A DNA stretch of 64,000 nucleotides from the NCBI GenBank assembly GCA_003290165.1, contig QNQO01000595.1:558001-622000 (forward strand). The letters run 5' to 3'. Made by a program: the position numbers and the translations under genes. The notes beneath the pieces were generated by a model, which was not told where the DNA came from, made no database searches, and saw nothing but the letters and a program-made list of their open reading frames with translations. The stretch comes from Berberis thunbergii. Lineage: Eukaryota; Streptophyta; Magnoliopsida; Ranunculales; Berberidaceae. Shown here in pieces: positions 44,020 to 56,464 of the stretch; the first letter of the stretch is position 1; every line of letters starts with the position of its first letter.

Positions 44020-47000
44020 ATGCTGGGCGGGTCAAAATTTGCAACGAACGATAAGATGACTGGTAAGCCTTGGATTATTGACACAGGAGCCTCAAATCAC
44101 ATGACTGGCACGGTCGGGGATCTCCGTGGCTTAAAGACGATTGCTCAATGTCCCGTGGGATTGCCAGATGGGAGTAGCACTATCGCCACTAAAGAGGGGA
44201 CGGTCACTCTTGAAAGAAATTTCTGTTTGAAAAATGTTCTTTATGTGCCAGGGCTAATTTGCAATTTAATTTCTGTGTCGCAATTGACTGATCACTATAA
44301 CTGTTTTGTCCAATTCACTAATGATCTGTGTGTTATACATGACCGCACTTCGAGGATGCTGATTGGTGCGGGTGAACGACGGGATGGACTCTATTTCTTT
44401 CGGGGGCTGCCACAGGTTCACGCAATAAAGGCCAATAATGTGGTGTCTCTTGATCTATGGCACCAGCGACTGGGTCATCCATCTTTACAAGTCACAAAGT
44501 TAGTTCCCGAAGTAAGTTTTAGTGAAACGAAAAATCGCTTGAATAAAAATTGTGATGTCTGTCAGAGGGCAAAACAAAGTAGAAATAAGTTTCCTGTTAG
44601 TGAACATAAAGCTACGACCATTTTTGAACTTATTCACACTGATCTATGGAGACCTTATAGAACAACTTCTTCTTGAGGTGCTTCTTATTTTTTGACCATT
44701 GTTGATGATTTTTCTCGTGCTGTATGGATTTACTTACTTGTTGATAAGAAAGAGGTCTCTCATACTCTTCAAATGTTTTTTTCAATGGTTAAGAGACAAT
44801 TTGATAAAGAGGTAAAAATCTTGCGGAGTGATAACGACACTGAATTCACTTGCCTGCGACAATATTTTCTTGATCACGGGATTGTTTTTCAAACATCTTG
44901 TGTGGGAACACCTCAACAAAATGGGCGGGTTGAACAGAAACACCAACATATTTTGAACGTAGCTCGGGCGCTGCGTTTTTAGGGCTCTCTTCCTATTGAG
45001 TTTTGGGGAGAATGTGTGTTGACGGCTGGATACTTGATAAATAGGACTCTCTCCTTGGTCTTGAATGGGAAAACACCCTATAGTGTTCTATATGGCAGCA
45101 CACCCACTTATGATCACTTGCGCATTTTGGGGTCCTTGTGTTATGCGCATGTACAGACGGGGGATAAGTTTGCCAGTAGAAGTCGAAGGTGCGTCTTTGT
45201 TGGGTACCCTTATGAAAAAAAAGGATGGCGTTTGTATGACTTGGAGAAACGAGACTTCTTTGTTTCTCGTCATGTTGTATTCTCGGAAGGAGTTTTTCCC
45301 TTTGCAGATCATTTTAATTTAGACCACGATGGTCTGCCTAATATTGAGGCGGTTCACGAGGACTTTGACGAGACATCTACTACTGTTTTGAGGGGGGTGC
45401 TGAGGAGTTTGTACAACAAGATGGGGCTGTTGGGCAGTCGGCATGTGCCGAGGATGGGGCAAATGCTGTTGCCGAGGTGATTGTACAACCAGATGAGGCT
45501 GCTGGGCAGCCGACTTGTGCGAACCAGGAGGACATCCTGGACGCAAGTCAGGAAGATGTGTTGGGCAGGGGTCAACGCAGAAGGAAAGCCTCGGTACGAC
45601 TCCGTGATTATGTTACTCATACCATTCGGAAAATGAGTCCATCTGTACCAACTTCACCCGTACCACGACATTCCTCAGGTACACCCTATCCTATAGCACA
45701 TTATGTGAATTGTGATAATTTTTCTATGCGACATAGACATTTTCTTGCAATCTTGACAACAAATCAGGAACCTGTGTGCTATTCTGAGGCCGCGAAAGAC
45801 AGCCCCTGGAGGGATGTCATGCGACGAGAAATTGAGGCTCTTGAGATTAATGAAACCTGGGTTGTAGCAGACTTGCCACCAGGAAAGAAAGCTCTAGGAT
45901 GCAAGTGGGTATACAAGATCAAGTATAACTCTGATGGTACCATTGAACGATTGAAGGCTCGGCTAGTTATTCTTGGAAATCATCAAATTGAAGGAGTTGA
46001 TTATACAAAGACTTTTGCTCCAGTAGCTAAGATGGTTACAGTAAGGGCCTTTCTTGCCGTTGCGGCTGCCATGAATTGGGAAGTCCATCAGATGGATGTT
46101 CATAATGCATTTCTACATGGTGACCTTACGGAGGAGGTATACATGAAATTACCACTCGGTTTTCAGATGGGGACTTCTGGAAAGGTGTGCAAGCTTAGGA
46201 AATCATTATATGGGCTGAAGCAGGCACCCTGATGCTGGTTTGCTAAACTGTCAACTGCTTTGAAGAATTATGGTTTTCGACAATCTTATTCAAATTATTC
46301 TTTGTTTACTCTACAAAGAGGTGCGGTTCAGCTCAATGTTCTTGTCTATGTTGACGACCTTATCATCTATGGGCGTAATCCGGGGGATATACAGAAATTC
46401 AAGGGTTACCTCAGTGTTTGTTTCCATATGAAAGATCTGGGTCCTTTAAAGTATTTCTTGGGGGTTGAAGTGGCACGCGGACCAGATGGGTTTGTGCTTT
46501 GTCAACGCAAATACACGCTAGATATCATCTCTGAGGCTGGATTGCTAGGGGCAAGGCCCGTGGCTGTGTCATTGGAACAGAATCATCGACTCGCCTTGTC
46601 CAAGAGTCCAGAGCTCGCTGACCCGGAGCCTTACCGTCGCTTGGTGGGACGGCTGATTTATTTGTGTTTCACTCGACCCGAATTATCTTATAGTGTTCAT
46701 GTTTTATCTCAATTTATGCAACATCCTTGGGCAGACCAATGGGAAGCTGCTTTGCCGGTGGTTCGGTACTTAAAAGGTAATTCAGGTCAAGGTATACATT
46801 TGAGTAGTAAGTGTGACATGCAATTACATGGGTGGTGTGACACTGACTGGGGCGGATGCCCTTTGAATCAGCGGTCCCTCACTGGTTGGTTGGTGTTCCT
46901 TGGGAACTCGCCGGTATCTTGGAAGACAAAGAAGCAACATACAGTATCCCGCTCCTCTGCAGAGGCGGAATATCGGTCTATGGCTATGACTACATGTGAG

Positions 47001-47303
47001 TTGAAATGGCTTAAAGCTATTTTAGCTAGCCTCGGGATGCCTCACACACGTCCTATGTCTCTTCATTGTGATAGTCAGGCGGCTCTCCATATATCTCAAA
47101 ATCCCGTTTTTCATGAACGAACAAAACATATTGAGGTCGATTGTCACTTTGTCCGTGATGACATTGTTGCTGGACATATCAATCCCACATTTGTCCCATC
47201 CAATGAGCAACTCGCTGACATTTTCACAAAAGCATTGGGCAAACGACAATATGAGTATCTACTTCGCAAGTTGGGCATACGGGATCTCCACGCACCAACT
47301 TGA
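44020..47303 (+). pseudogene. Copia pol: protease, integrase, reverse transcriptase, RNase H
   Basis: Visible domains in order: aspartic protease WIIDTGASNHMTG; GAG-pre-integrase LWHQRLGHPS; integrase with the HTDLW and TIVDDFSRAVWIY regions and TPQQNGRVEQKHQ; RT with [32 protein letters not shown] and the catalytic YVDDLIIYG; and RNase H with WCDTDWGGC and SRSSAEAEYRSMA. Stops lie at 44674, 44980 and 46230, and a frameshift lies near 45470 before the RT. It ends ...LGIRDLHAPT just before the polypurine tract. The enzymes cannot be made. Confidence 0.93.
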
Positions 47304-47368
47304 GGGGGGGTATTGAGAATATATTGAGAACATCCTGATTGATTAGGAATATTTGTATTAGGAAGGTT

Positions 47369-47735
47369 CACTACACCAAAATCCTTGTTTAGCTACGGGG
47401 AGGTGGCCACGGCTCTAAGCCGTTGGTTTATTAGCCACGGCTAAAAACCGTGGATATCATGGCCAATGGCTTAAAACCGTGGCTACAAAAATAGTTGGCC
47501 ACGGCCAAAAACCGTTGCTATATTGTGCAACGGCCAAAAACCGTTGCTAAACTAAATCATTTTGCACGTGCCACACTCGCGAGTGAGTGATTTGGAGAGT
47601 AATTTCGCGCTCTGGCGAAAATGGGGAGAGTGGATTTCGCGCTCTTGCGAAAATGGGTTTCGCGCTTTGGCGAAAAAATTTGGGGAAAATTTTTGGCGCT
47701 GTCATTGCGAAAAATTGGCGAAAAAGAATTTGCTT
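47369..47735. repeat. Left terminus and subterminal repeats of element C
   Basis: First come units of the type TTAGCCACGGCTAAAAACCG, with at least five CCACGG or CAACGG palindromes up to 47560. Then comes a second motif family, TTTCGCGCTCTGGCGAAAAT, repeated about five times with inverted TTTCGC...GCGAAA cores (47608-47725). Confidence 0.85.
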
Positions 47736-48143
47736 CAACCTAAATCAGAGTTAGAGAGGTTTGGCGTAGAGGAGAAGAATGACGAAAGAAGGAGAGGACG
47801 AACTGAAGAAGAACATGAAGAACCGAAGCAGATTCTCAAACTTTTCTTGTCCTTCTTCTTCTTTAGATCTTGAGAGAATCGAGCTGAAGAAGGACATCAA
47901 ATTGGTTCAGATCTCCTTCCAGGTAAGATCCTTCTTCTTCTTTAGATATCTTCTTCTTCTTCAGATCTGTTTCAAGAGAATAAAATTCTTCAAGAACCCA
48001 CACAAAATTTGACCTTTATAAGTTTTTCTCTGATGACCCAATTTCCTATTTTGATCCCAAACCATGGGATTTGAGTACCCTTTTGTTCTTTGAGTGCAGG
48101 GAGAGTGAAAAATAAGTGGGATTTTAGATACCCAGAAGCAAAG

Positions 48144-48251
48144 ATGATTGCAGAGAAGCCAGGTTGGGTTAGGCATGAAGGAATGCAGATTTTCTCCATT
48201 GATATTCAACCTGGTGGCATCAGGTTTGCAACTGGTGGAGGAGATCACAAG
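48144..48251 (+). pseudogene. HIRA: Captured HIRA histone chaperone, first coding exon
   Basis: The ATG at 48144 opens [20 protein letters not shown], then [16 protein letters not shown], ending at a GTAGC donor. This is the start of plant HIRA, the WD40 chaperone that deposits histone H3.3. The exon is fully open with its own start codon and about 50 bp of upstream sequence, so 5' UTR may also have been copied. The WD40 repeats and the B domain are missing. A transcript starting here would provide an ATG for whatever exons are spliced on. Confidence 0.9.
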
Positions 48252-49651
48252 GTAGCTTCTTTTTCATTCTTGGTTTTATCTTCAGTTATTTCATTACAAT
48301 CAAGTTGAGTTTTTTCTTCTGTTGTTCAACTTCAATCATGATTCTTGTGAGTGGGTTTTCAACTTGGAAATTTTGATGTCTTGGGTTTTCAATCATGATG
48401 TCTTGGAAAGTTTTGAAATTATGGTGATGTGCGTATCTCTTGAATCAATTAATTCATTTGTAAAATTGTAATCAATTAGTTCAGTTACCTTTTTTTTTTC
48501 TTTGAAGGAGAAGAAAGGGAGTAGTTACCTTTTTTTTTTCTTGAAGGAGAAGAAAGGGAGTGGTGGATCTTATAGTAGTTTCTAGTTTGTGGAAGCAAAA
48601 GACATAGTTTATGGAAGCAAAAGACATAGTTTGTGGTACCAAAGACAGGATTCAGTAAGAGAAGAAGTTTTTGTAGAAGTCTCTTGTCTTGGGTGTATGG
48701 ACTATTGATTTGTATAAAACAACTGATATTGTCTTCTTTCTTCAAAGTTTCAAGTAGGTCCATAGAATAGAAAACAGAGGAATAGTGTCAATTTGTCAAT
48801 TGATCTAAATGGTTTTATTTAATTATACATTGATTGAGTGAGGCTTACGCTTTAGTTAAGTCGTCAACTGTTCCTGATTAAGATTTTTTTTATGGATATA
48901 GGAAAAGTGATTTACATTCTGATTCACAATTGAATCTTTGAAAAATCTGCGAAGCAACAGACTTGTTGTAGTTGTAGAAACTTGTGATGGTCTAACAAAA
49001 CAATGAAACTTCTACTGAAGTGCTTGTTCTAAGCAATATTAGGAATAGAATAGGAAGCTTGTGGTGGCTGTTGTGGCGTGTAAGGATACAGTGGGTGTCG
49101 TAGTGGAGGTAGGGCGTGTCACTGTAGAGGGGCAAGTAGGATACAGTTCTTCCAGATTGGATAATTTCTCTTTCCAAACAACCATCCTTGCTCAACATTG
49201 ATTATAGTCATGGAAGAAACAAAGTTGATACTGTTGACAATGAATAAATTGAATATGACTATGTTGGATTTTATTTAAAATGAAATTGTCAATGTTGGAT
49301 TTAGGTTATTTGCTCCAATAATAAGAAGTGCAAAACACCTTCATACAAGGTTAGTTTTTATTTAAATGATGATGGAGGCATAAGGGTTGGTGGTCGATGA
49401 ATCAAATGGAGATGATGGCATGATGCTACAACATGGTGCTCTAGAAGACACCAAGAGTTACTTACCTTGCAGGCAATGCATTGCATGGAATCAGTCTACA
49501 AACTTGGTGAAGCACTAAGGTTCACCTGCTCGTATATGCGAATGTATTGTTATAGGATGTGAGGATTTATTTATCTTATTTAGTGCCACATGTTTTTCTT
49601 TTCAAATTTCAAGTTGAGGCATCAATATTGATAATGATTTTTTATTTCTAG
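48252..49651. other. Element C interior, intron-like, local duplications
   Basis: No exon is recognised. GTTACCTTTTTTTTTTCTT with GAAGGAGAAGAAAGGGAGT is tandemly duplicated at 48484-48562. GGAAGCAAAAGACATAGTTT is repeated at about 48591 and 48613. Probably intron and linking DNA between captured pieces. Confidence 0.4.
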
Positions 49652-50063
49652 GATGCAGAAAAGTACAAGCTAGGCCATCCAAGCAACTTCCATTACTTGA
49701 ACCAAAGTAAGACCTACGAATTAGATGGAGTAAGCAGTGCAGAGGAATATATGAAGACAAGGAGAGCAATGGACATACTAGGGATATGTATTGATGACCA
49801 GGTTTGTAAATTTTTCATGCTTGTATGTTTCAACAGATCGGTAACACTCTGGAGTCCAGTTTCCTGGATAGCATTAGTTTTCCAAGGAAGCACATCTGTC
49901 TTAGATCATTCATACACCCCCTTTGCCAGGAAGCCATATTTCGAACATTGGCTGCTATCCTACATCTTGGTAACATTTAATTTTCTCCGGGCAAGGAACA
50001 TGATTCTTCAACTATCAAAGACCAAGCCAGTTTTCATCTTCAGATGGCTGCTAATTTGTTTAT
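49652..50063 (+). pseudogene. Captured myosin XI motor-domain fragment (two exons)
   Basis: Exon 49652-49801 (TTCTAG acceptor, GTTTG donor) reads DAEKYKLGHPSNFHYLNQSK, then TYELDGVSSAEEYMKTRRAM, DILGICIDDQ. Exon 49930-50063 reads EAIFRTLAAILHLGNI, an in-frame TAA at 49978, then FSPGKEHDSS and LQMAANLF. This is the plant myosin XI head, the motor that moves organelles on actin, in the part after switch II. Order and intron are as in a gene, so the source is genomic. The stop and a small deletion near SFHLQ show decay. Confidence 0.9.
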
Positions 50064-50333
50064 GTAAGTAACTCAATGCTATCAAATTTATTTATTTTGG
50101 TTTTTTCAAAAGCTTTCAAAGTGAATCTGGTTCTTGAACTTACGAATTAGTTTGTCACTTATTAAAATACAAACAGTAAGATATTAGATCAGTTTGTCAT
50201 TTTACCATTCTTCTTACTGTTGGTCTTGTAGTTGATCTTATGAATATTGATAACATTCAAAGAGCCACTGAATGCAGTAACTTGTACATTACATGAATAC
50301 AATAATAGAAAAGGGCATTTCAGATGGCACATT

Positions 50334-50600
50334 CACTACTACAAATATAGGCTTGCATAGCGCTTAAAAATAGGCTTAGATAGCGCTCAAAAAAGCGCTA
50401 TGCAAGGCACGTACTTGAATAGCGCTTCGTTAGATAGCGCTTTATTAAGCGCTATCTAAGCGTTAATTTTTTTTTTAAATTAGCTTGCATAGCGCTTTTA
50501 TGAGCGCTATTTAATTTTGTTGATTTTTTTTAATTTTATTTTTTGAATTTTTTTTAATTAGCTTCTAAAGCGCTATTTAATTTCGGTGAATTTTTTTTAT
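50334..50600. repeat. Left terminus (3' end) and subterminal repeats of element B
   Basis: CACTACTACAAATATAGGCT is followed by AGCGCTTAAAAATAGGCTTA and further AAGCGCTATC palindromes. It pairs as reverse complement with 17400-17535 of element A. Confidence 0.88.
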
Positions 50601-50764
50601 TAACTACCATATAATATTTTTTTATATAATATTTAATATAATAATGACAACGTTCAATCAATCAATAAAGACACAACATGATAACTAACTGTTTCTCATT
50701 CATTCAAAATATAATTTAAGCATTCATACAAAATTGTTAATATGCTATCATATATATACACCAG

Positions 50765-50890
50765 CTTTTTTGGCCACGAAATGAAATGGCCAACAGCTTC
50801 TCCTACAGTCCTAACTTCGTCTGTACATTGCGGCACCGCTGAATGTTTCTCAGATTCTACTGCCACTTCAAATTGTATCCTCGCATAACC
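50765..50890 (-). pseudogene. C-terminal peptide of a CACTA-encoded protein (DUF8039-like), copy in B
   Basis: It reads YARIQFEVAVESEKHSAVPQ, then DEVRTVGEAVGHFISWPK, as at 16800-16930 in element A. Only a few bases differ, even in the flanking (GT)n and intron sequence. After WPK it continues KLVYIYDS, where A has an altered end. Family marker for the 3' end of the element. Confidence 0.7.
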
Positions 50891-51053
50891 TGAAATTGCA
50901 TCATGGCATTGTATAAGTATAACAACACACACACACACACTAAGGAGGAAATTGTAGAAGTTGTGATACCTAATATGCAGAGGAGGCATTGCCAAGGAGG
51001 AAATTGCTTGGGAATGGAGAAGAACCATCACTTGTAGTTTGATGTATGGGATC

Positions 51054-51149
51054 AGCAAGGAAACCAAGTCTGGTGAAATCATTTTCCATCTCAACATAGT
51101 CCTCATTTACAGCATGGACAACAACATCAATCAAAATCTGTTTATTTTG
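51054..51149 (-). pseudogene. Captured ABC1K (ABC1/UbiB kinase-like) exon fragment
   Basis: After a TTTGCAG acceptor the minus strand reads QNKQILIDVVVHAVNEDYVE, then MENDFTRLGFLA. Plant ABC1K proteins of chloroplasts have (L)IDVVVHAVNEDYxEMxNDF followed by xRLGFLxPGTDV, in the helix region after the kinase-like core. The Pro-Gly-Thr-Asp part is replaced by unrelated residues, so the fragment ends there. Catalytic parts are absent. Confidence 0.75.
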
Positions 51150-51306
51150 CTGCAAATACAGAAGGATAAAGAGAGTGAGCACCATGTTGCAAATAGACCA
51201 GAAGGCAACCTGTTCCTGTGCATGTATATGTGTACCATATGGCACAGCACAGCTTCTAAAATCTAAAAATAGTAAGCTGTAACAGGCATCGATATGAATG
51301 AAAGAA

Positions 51307-51498
51307 AGCAGCATTTATTGCTGGCATTGCCACTTCTCCAATAGTTGAATTGAAAGAAAGCAGAGCACCAATATTCACAACACTTGGCCTTTTCAATGTA
51401 GAGCTAGTATTTAAACTCCGACTCTTCACTTCTGTCGAGACCAATAAACAGAAAAACAATAGTACAAGTAGTCTCACCATGAAAAACTTGCTGCTCAT
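51307..51498 (-). pseudogene. Captured glutamate receptor-like (GLR) 5' exon
   Basis: The ATG at 51498 opens MSSKFFMVRLLVLLFFCLLV, a good signal peptide. Then come RPSVVNIGALLSFNSTIGEV and AMPAINAA, the first strand and helix of the amino-terminal ligand-binding domain of plant GLR channels (family: VNIGAxxxFNSTIGRVAKxAI). The homology ends in the ABC1K side of the element. A transcript through it could make a short secreted peptide or give a signal peptide to a chimeric protein. Confidence 0.82.
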
Positions 51499-51743
51499 AC
51501 AATCTAGCAAACATCCATGACTCGTAATGTGATCGCCTCAATCAGTCCTAGAACTGGAGCACGAGACACCATAAATAGGAGACATCATATAACCAGAACA
51601 AACTCCAACCCAGAGTCAAAATTGCTGACTGAAATTTTGTAATAAGGTGTTTATGGTAGCGACATAAATTAAAATATGGATAACAACGTTGTCTAATAAA
51701 ATGAAGAATAAAAAAGACATGCACAATAGAATTTACAGCTTAC

Positions 51744-51798
51744 CTCCAATAACCAAATAACGGAAAAATAACCAGCCAGTAACAACAGCTTCATTAAC
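51744..51798 (-). pseudogene. Captured ER-type Ca2+-ATPase (ECA3-like) exon
   Basis: A 55-bp exon between GCAG and GTAAG reads NEAVVTGWLFFRYLVIG. ER-type P2A calcium pumps (ECA3-like) have SEAVVTGWLFFRYLVIGVYVG in a C-terminal membrane helix. The match is short but specific, with exact splice borders. No other part of the pump is seen. Confidence 0.6.
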
Positions 51799-52792
51799 CT
51801 GCATATTACAAATCGATTCTATAAAAAAAGTATTCATCCATAAACTAAAGTATTCATTAACCTGCCAATATAGTGGCAGATCTGACAACTTTTAAGGACT
51901 GGCTGTTCTTGGTAGGGGACACAATTTTTCTTGGGTCATTTCCATATTTTGGCCTTTAACAGATAGTTATACCCAGCATGCTAGTTGATATGTTCAAGAA
52001 AATATAACTTATAATACAGCATAATATATGAAAACCTTAGAAATTGGAAGACATATATAGATCACTGAAACTGTTATAATTATACAAAACAACAATTAGA
52101 AATAACTTCACAAGTAAAACAGTCCATTAGCAAATGAACCTTAAACAGTAAAAACACATCGTTATACATTGAATACGAAAAACAAAAATGAAACATTCAG
52201 TGCAGGACTTAAAATAAAAATACAATAAAATTTTCTCAAATATCGAAATCATTATTAGCGACATTTATAGAGCATACCTTCTCAAGATAGATTTTTTTTT
52301 CCAGTATTTCTCCCAGCAATGTGACCCTTTGTTTATCTGTTCAAGAAGATCCCAATGAGAACTGAACCTACACATAAATGAGTGACCAAGGGCACTTACA
52401 ATTTGCTAACAACTTTCTGACAACCAACATGTATCAGACACATGACATATTATCTATATATCAAGCTCATAATATTTAGAGTCTTGCTGCGCTCCGTAGA
52501 CTTGTTTGGAACCACACCAACGTCTAGCCGCATTAAAAAATGTCAACTTCACGAGCCTAAAAAAATTGGAAACAAGAAGGTGCAGTCCTGTGAGATGTCT
52601 TACAATGAAAAGAACTCAAACAATGATCACAATCAAGAAACAAATCAACCCAGAAAATGAAGTGAAGCAAGCTAATCAATTATATCAAAGATCAGTCATA
52701 TTCAATATGAGCTGATAATTACCGGATCATGTGTGTTAAACAACCTATGAGAGATAAAAGTTGCAACATCATACCTGCAAGTTAGAAGTTAC

Positions 52793-52859
52793 CATGCCCC
52801 ATCTCTAGCAGATTTGGCTTCAAATTCCATATGATGAGGGTTATCCAAAGCACTCCTTC
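52793..52859 (-). pseudogene. Captured SAWADEE-domain-like exon
   Basis: A 67-bp exon (GCAG acceptor, GTAAC donor) reads RSALDNPHHMEFEAKSARDG, then AW. SAWADEE-domain proteins such as SHH1, which read histone H3K9 methylation for RNA-directed DNA methylation, have FEAKSARDxAWYDV at the domain start. The match covers only about twelve residues, so the call is tentative. Confidence 0.5.
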
Positions 52860-55800
52860 CTGCATTCACTAATATTAGAAATGAAATACAAATTTTGAGG
52901 CACATTCAGTTCAACAACAATCGGCCTCGCCATATTCTCATATCTGATGCATCAACTTCTTTTTTAATGAAAATCTATCTACAAATCTTATAAGATGAAT
53001 CCTTAATAAATAAAACTACGGCCCAATCAAACGTTTACATAAATCAAAGCAACCAGTATGCTATGATGTATGCAATATAAATACGAGTACCATAGGGTGT
53101 AAGCATCAAGGCCATACAAGGCACCATGTCCACATAAAAACTGCTCAAAGAATCTTGAAAAGAATAACAATAGAATCAGAAACATAAATAAATGAAGGCA
53201 TATCATATGATGCATTAGCTACTATTTTCTGATCACTTACTTTATCAAGTGGCCCGTGGTATCCTGATATCTTCATGAACATAATTTATCAGCTAACCAA
53301 GAATTGACATTTAATCTTAAGACATCACAAATAACCAAGTATAGAAAACAACTTCGAAAATAATAGGAAACCATGTTTTTTCAACCAGGGTGACGTGACG
53401 TGATCTTGAAAGAATGATGAAATTCTCAAAGTGTATATGTGTATCTCGAGGTTGTAAGAACCTCATTATCTTGGTTGCAAATCCTGGTTCCCTAGCCTCC
53501 ATATTATAAACATTTATGAAGAGGAAGAAGCAACCAAAACAGGTTGAAAAGTTTTTCCACTAGGAAGCATGGATTCTCATTTCGATTGTTGTGTTCGTGT
53601 CAGACACAACACTTGTTGGACTCGCGGTTCCACACATATCACAGGACTGGCATGCCTATGTCAGTTCATCCACGCATATGAATGGACACTTGTCGAACTC
53701 GCGGTTCCACACATCACTTTGTGAGATTGAATAATGATTTGAATGATTTCCTTTATCATTAGTGCCTATTTTCATTGATAAAATTAATTTAGGAATCAAA
53801 TCGTAAATATATGATAAAGTCCTAAATATGTTTTTATTCACGCCATGTCCATGTTCGTACTTCCCAAGCATAAATGGGGAGGAACGCATTAGAATGCTTC
53901 CAAGGCAAAAGTGAAACAGAATGCTTCCAATTTTCAAATTGCTTTAATTATTTACATTTATTTTATCAGCAAGCCAAAAGTGTAAAGCCAAAAAAGAGAC
54001 TATAAGAAGGAAAAATGAGGACAATACAAGAGACGATATATTCAATATAAGGACAGCACAGAATAGGTATAAAATAAATGGAATGCAGGCATATATTAGG
54101 CAGAGACCTGAGAAATGGATTCAGATACTTACAACTTTAGAGGAGTCTTTGACTTTCTTACTTTGCAGTACGCCTCAATCACCTTTATAACGCCAATTTG
54201 CCTGTTAATTGATTGAAAATAGTTCTTCGTTCTTCACACTCTTTTCAGTTAGCAGAAGCACAATCTTGAGACTTTGGGCTCAAATGAAATTTGAGCGACT
54301 GGAAAATCAATACTTTGGCAAGCCTCCTGGATAGAATTAGTAATCCCACCCAAACAGTATCTGACCAGCATACCTACAAAGCATCTTTCATAAGTTATCT
54401 GTCAACTGATTTTATTCACATTTATATTCATCATTCCTAGGTGATGATTCTCATATCTTCTACCTGGCCAAAACCCGTGCAGTTTCCCTGCCCTGCCAAA
54501 AATAGGGCTGTTTACCTTCATCCCTAATAATTTTGATTCAAGCCAATCTTGGAGGAGGGTTATTCTTGTCTATGCTGACTATGCCCATCAGATGGAGTCA
54601 TGGACAGACCTTACATCACTTGTTTACACATTTTTCACTGATACATTGAACTGCCATGTTGGTAATAGTCAGAGGTCAGCTGGATATGCCTCAAAAAGCT
54701 AGACAGCTATTCTTCCAAGGATGACTAGCCAGGGTCTGCCTAAAAGGTAAGAAATACTAGCAACTCATCATGTTGGTAAACCAATATGGTGAGGGTGTGA
54801 CTTGAAAGAAATAAAAGAAGATAAAATGGAAAGGGAAAGAAGTGGATGGTTAATGATGGGATGCAAAGGGTTTCCTATTTAGTTGGACGAGAGCATCTAC
54901 TTATGAATTCATGTTCCAACCGGACTCGTTTTATTCTGATGTAATAGATTGGATCTTTTTCAATTCCATATGAACTGTTATTTGATAAGTCAATCCTTCA
55001 TTTTTTATTTGTATGGTCGTTTTGTTTGTTTTGTCACGGCTTGGCTATCTCAGCCTGTTTCGGTTCTGATAGAAATTGTTGGTGGATGCATCAACAAATA
55101 ACAACCAAAAGTAAACAAGGGAGAACATTTTCTATCACTAACACTCCTCAACTAATAAACTCATTAGCAACTCTAATCAATGCCCTTATCTTCATAGTCT
55201 ACTAATTAAGGCCTTAAGAAAATACGCCTAAATTACCTATTTAGAAACCATGAATAAGCCCTAAAAAGAAGTAACACAGGCCTTAATCCCTAGTCACTCG
55301 GAATATCAATCTTTATCAGTTTTTCCTATAGCTCAAGCTTTTCTTTTATGAAACAGAAAATAATAAATAGCTAGTTCCCCAAAATCAAACTCCCAATGAC
55401 TGGTTGAATTTAGATATCTAACTGTTACCTGTATACTCAACACATATTTGCTCCATCATAATCTTATGTAGCAGAAATTACTTAACACTGAAAAAGAAAC
55501 TCAATGGAAGAATTGCACTGTAAGAGAGATTATGGATATAAAAAAATTCAAGAATATTTACATCGGATTCACATATGCACAAAAGAAGCTGCAAGATACA
55601 TATGTAAAGCTAGTCTGTAAAATTGGTTTAAGCATCTTACCTTCAGAGGACAACAGTTCCCTCATGTTAGTTTGAGAACAGAAGACAGAAGCTATCTATA
55701 ACCGCATCCATTGAACATATCAGTAGTCCTTTACCATTTCAATAATAATGAGACAAAGGTCTGATATCATACCTAGACAGATTATTGAAATGACATATAG

Positions 55801-56185
55801 TAGGCTTTTTATGTGGATATATTAGATGGTTTGGCATGCTTACATGATTAGTTAGTTTCTGATTGTACTGAAGGATATATTAGATGGTTTGGCATGCTTA
55901 CTTCTGTATCCTTGAGTATATCATGAGTATGTATAAGCATATAACTTGGTCGATCATGTAAAACTTAGTTAGTCGTATAACAAGACAGGACATTCATCTC
56001 TTAGGCTATGTTTAAAAGAAACTTTCTCCAAGAAAACTTGCCAAAAGTGAGAAATAGAAGAGAAAAAAGGGAGAGAAAATGCAAAACATGAATTTAATGA
56101 TAGTCCCTACCCTCATGTTTTCGACGAAGTTGTGGAAAATGTTTTGTTAGGATGGGAGCAGACAATATTTTATCAAGATATATGG
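52860..56185. other. Element B interior with unassigned exon-like blocks
   Basis: On the minus strand a 69-bp block at 54201-54133 has clean CAG and GTAAGT borders and reads QIGVIKVIEAYCKVRKSKTP plus LKL; the family is not recognised. A further open patch at about 54380-54260 reads LVRYCLGGITNSIQEACQS, then IDFPVAQISFEPK. Direct repeats: GGACTCGCGGTTCCACACAT / GAACTCGCGGTTCCACACAT (53619 and 53695), and GATATATTAGATGGTTTGGC (55818 and 55876). Nothing else is identifiable. Confidence 0.4.
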
Positions 56186-56250
56186 TCATCTTCCACCTCA
56201 ATTCTGGATTGCTTGTTGTCTCTCGCTGCTTTTCCTGCTAACTCCAACAC
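56186..56250 (-). pseudogene. Captured histone H2A exon fragment
   Basis: After a TATCAG acceptor the minus strand reads VLELAGKAARDNKQSRIEVE, then DDHI. Plant H2A has AEVLELAGNAARDNKKxRI followed by xPRHIQLA, the alpha-3 region. The exon start at VLELAG after an intron fits H2A genes with an intron there. The end has drifted (VEDDHI for VPRHI). Histone fold helices 1 and 2 and the tails are absent. Confidence 0.78.
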
Positions 56251-56464
56251 CTGATAAAGAAGAAACCCATTGTAAATTAGATTCCCAATTCATTAGGTCA
56301 AAATTGTTCAAGTCTGTTTCACAAAAAATCACAAATTTAAGCACCATAATCAAAGTCCATTGTCAATTTCATAAAAATAAACCAAAACAATCAAACCCCA
56401 TGTAAACATAAACATGATTCAATTTCGTTTCAGAAAATCAAAAAATTAGGGCACAAAAGGCAAA

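Larger units (their letters stand above)
42036..47368 (+). mobile_element. Ty1/Copia retrotransposon, decayed, 3' LTR truncated
   Basis: The 5' LTR (about 42036-42249) starts TATTGAGAATATCCTGATT. A primer-binding site TGGTATCAGAGC (42250-42261), matching initiator tRNA-Met, follows. Then come gag and pol in Copia order (protease, integrase, RT, RNase H), a polypurine tract GAGGGGGGG (47302-47310), and the start of the 3' LTR at 47311 (TATTGAGAATATATTGAGAA, with an 11-bp duplication relative to the 5' LTR). The 3' LTR is cut after 58 bp at 47368, where CACTA element C begins. Several stops and frameshifts make it inactive. Confidence 0.93.
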
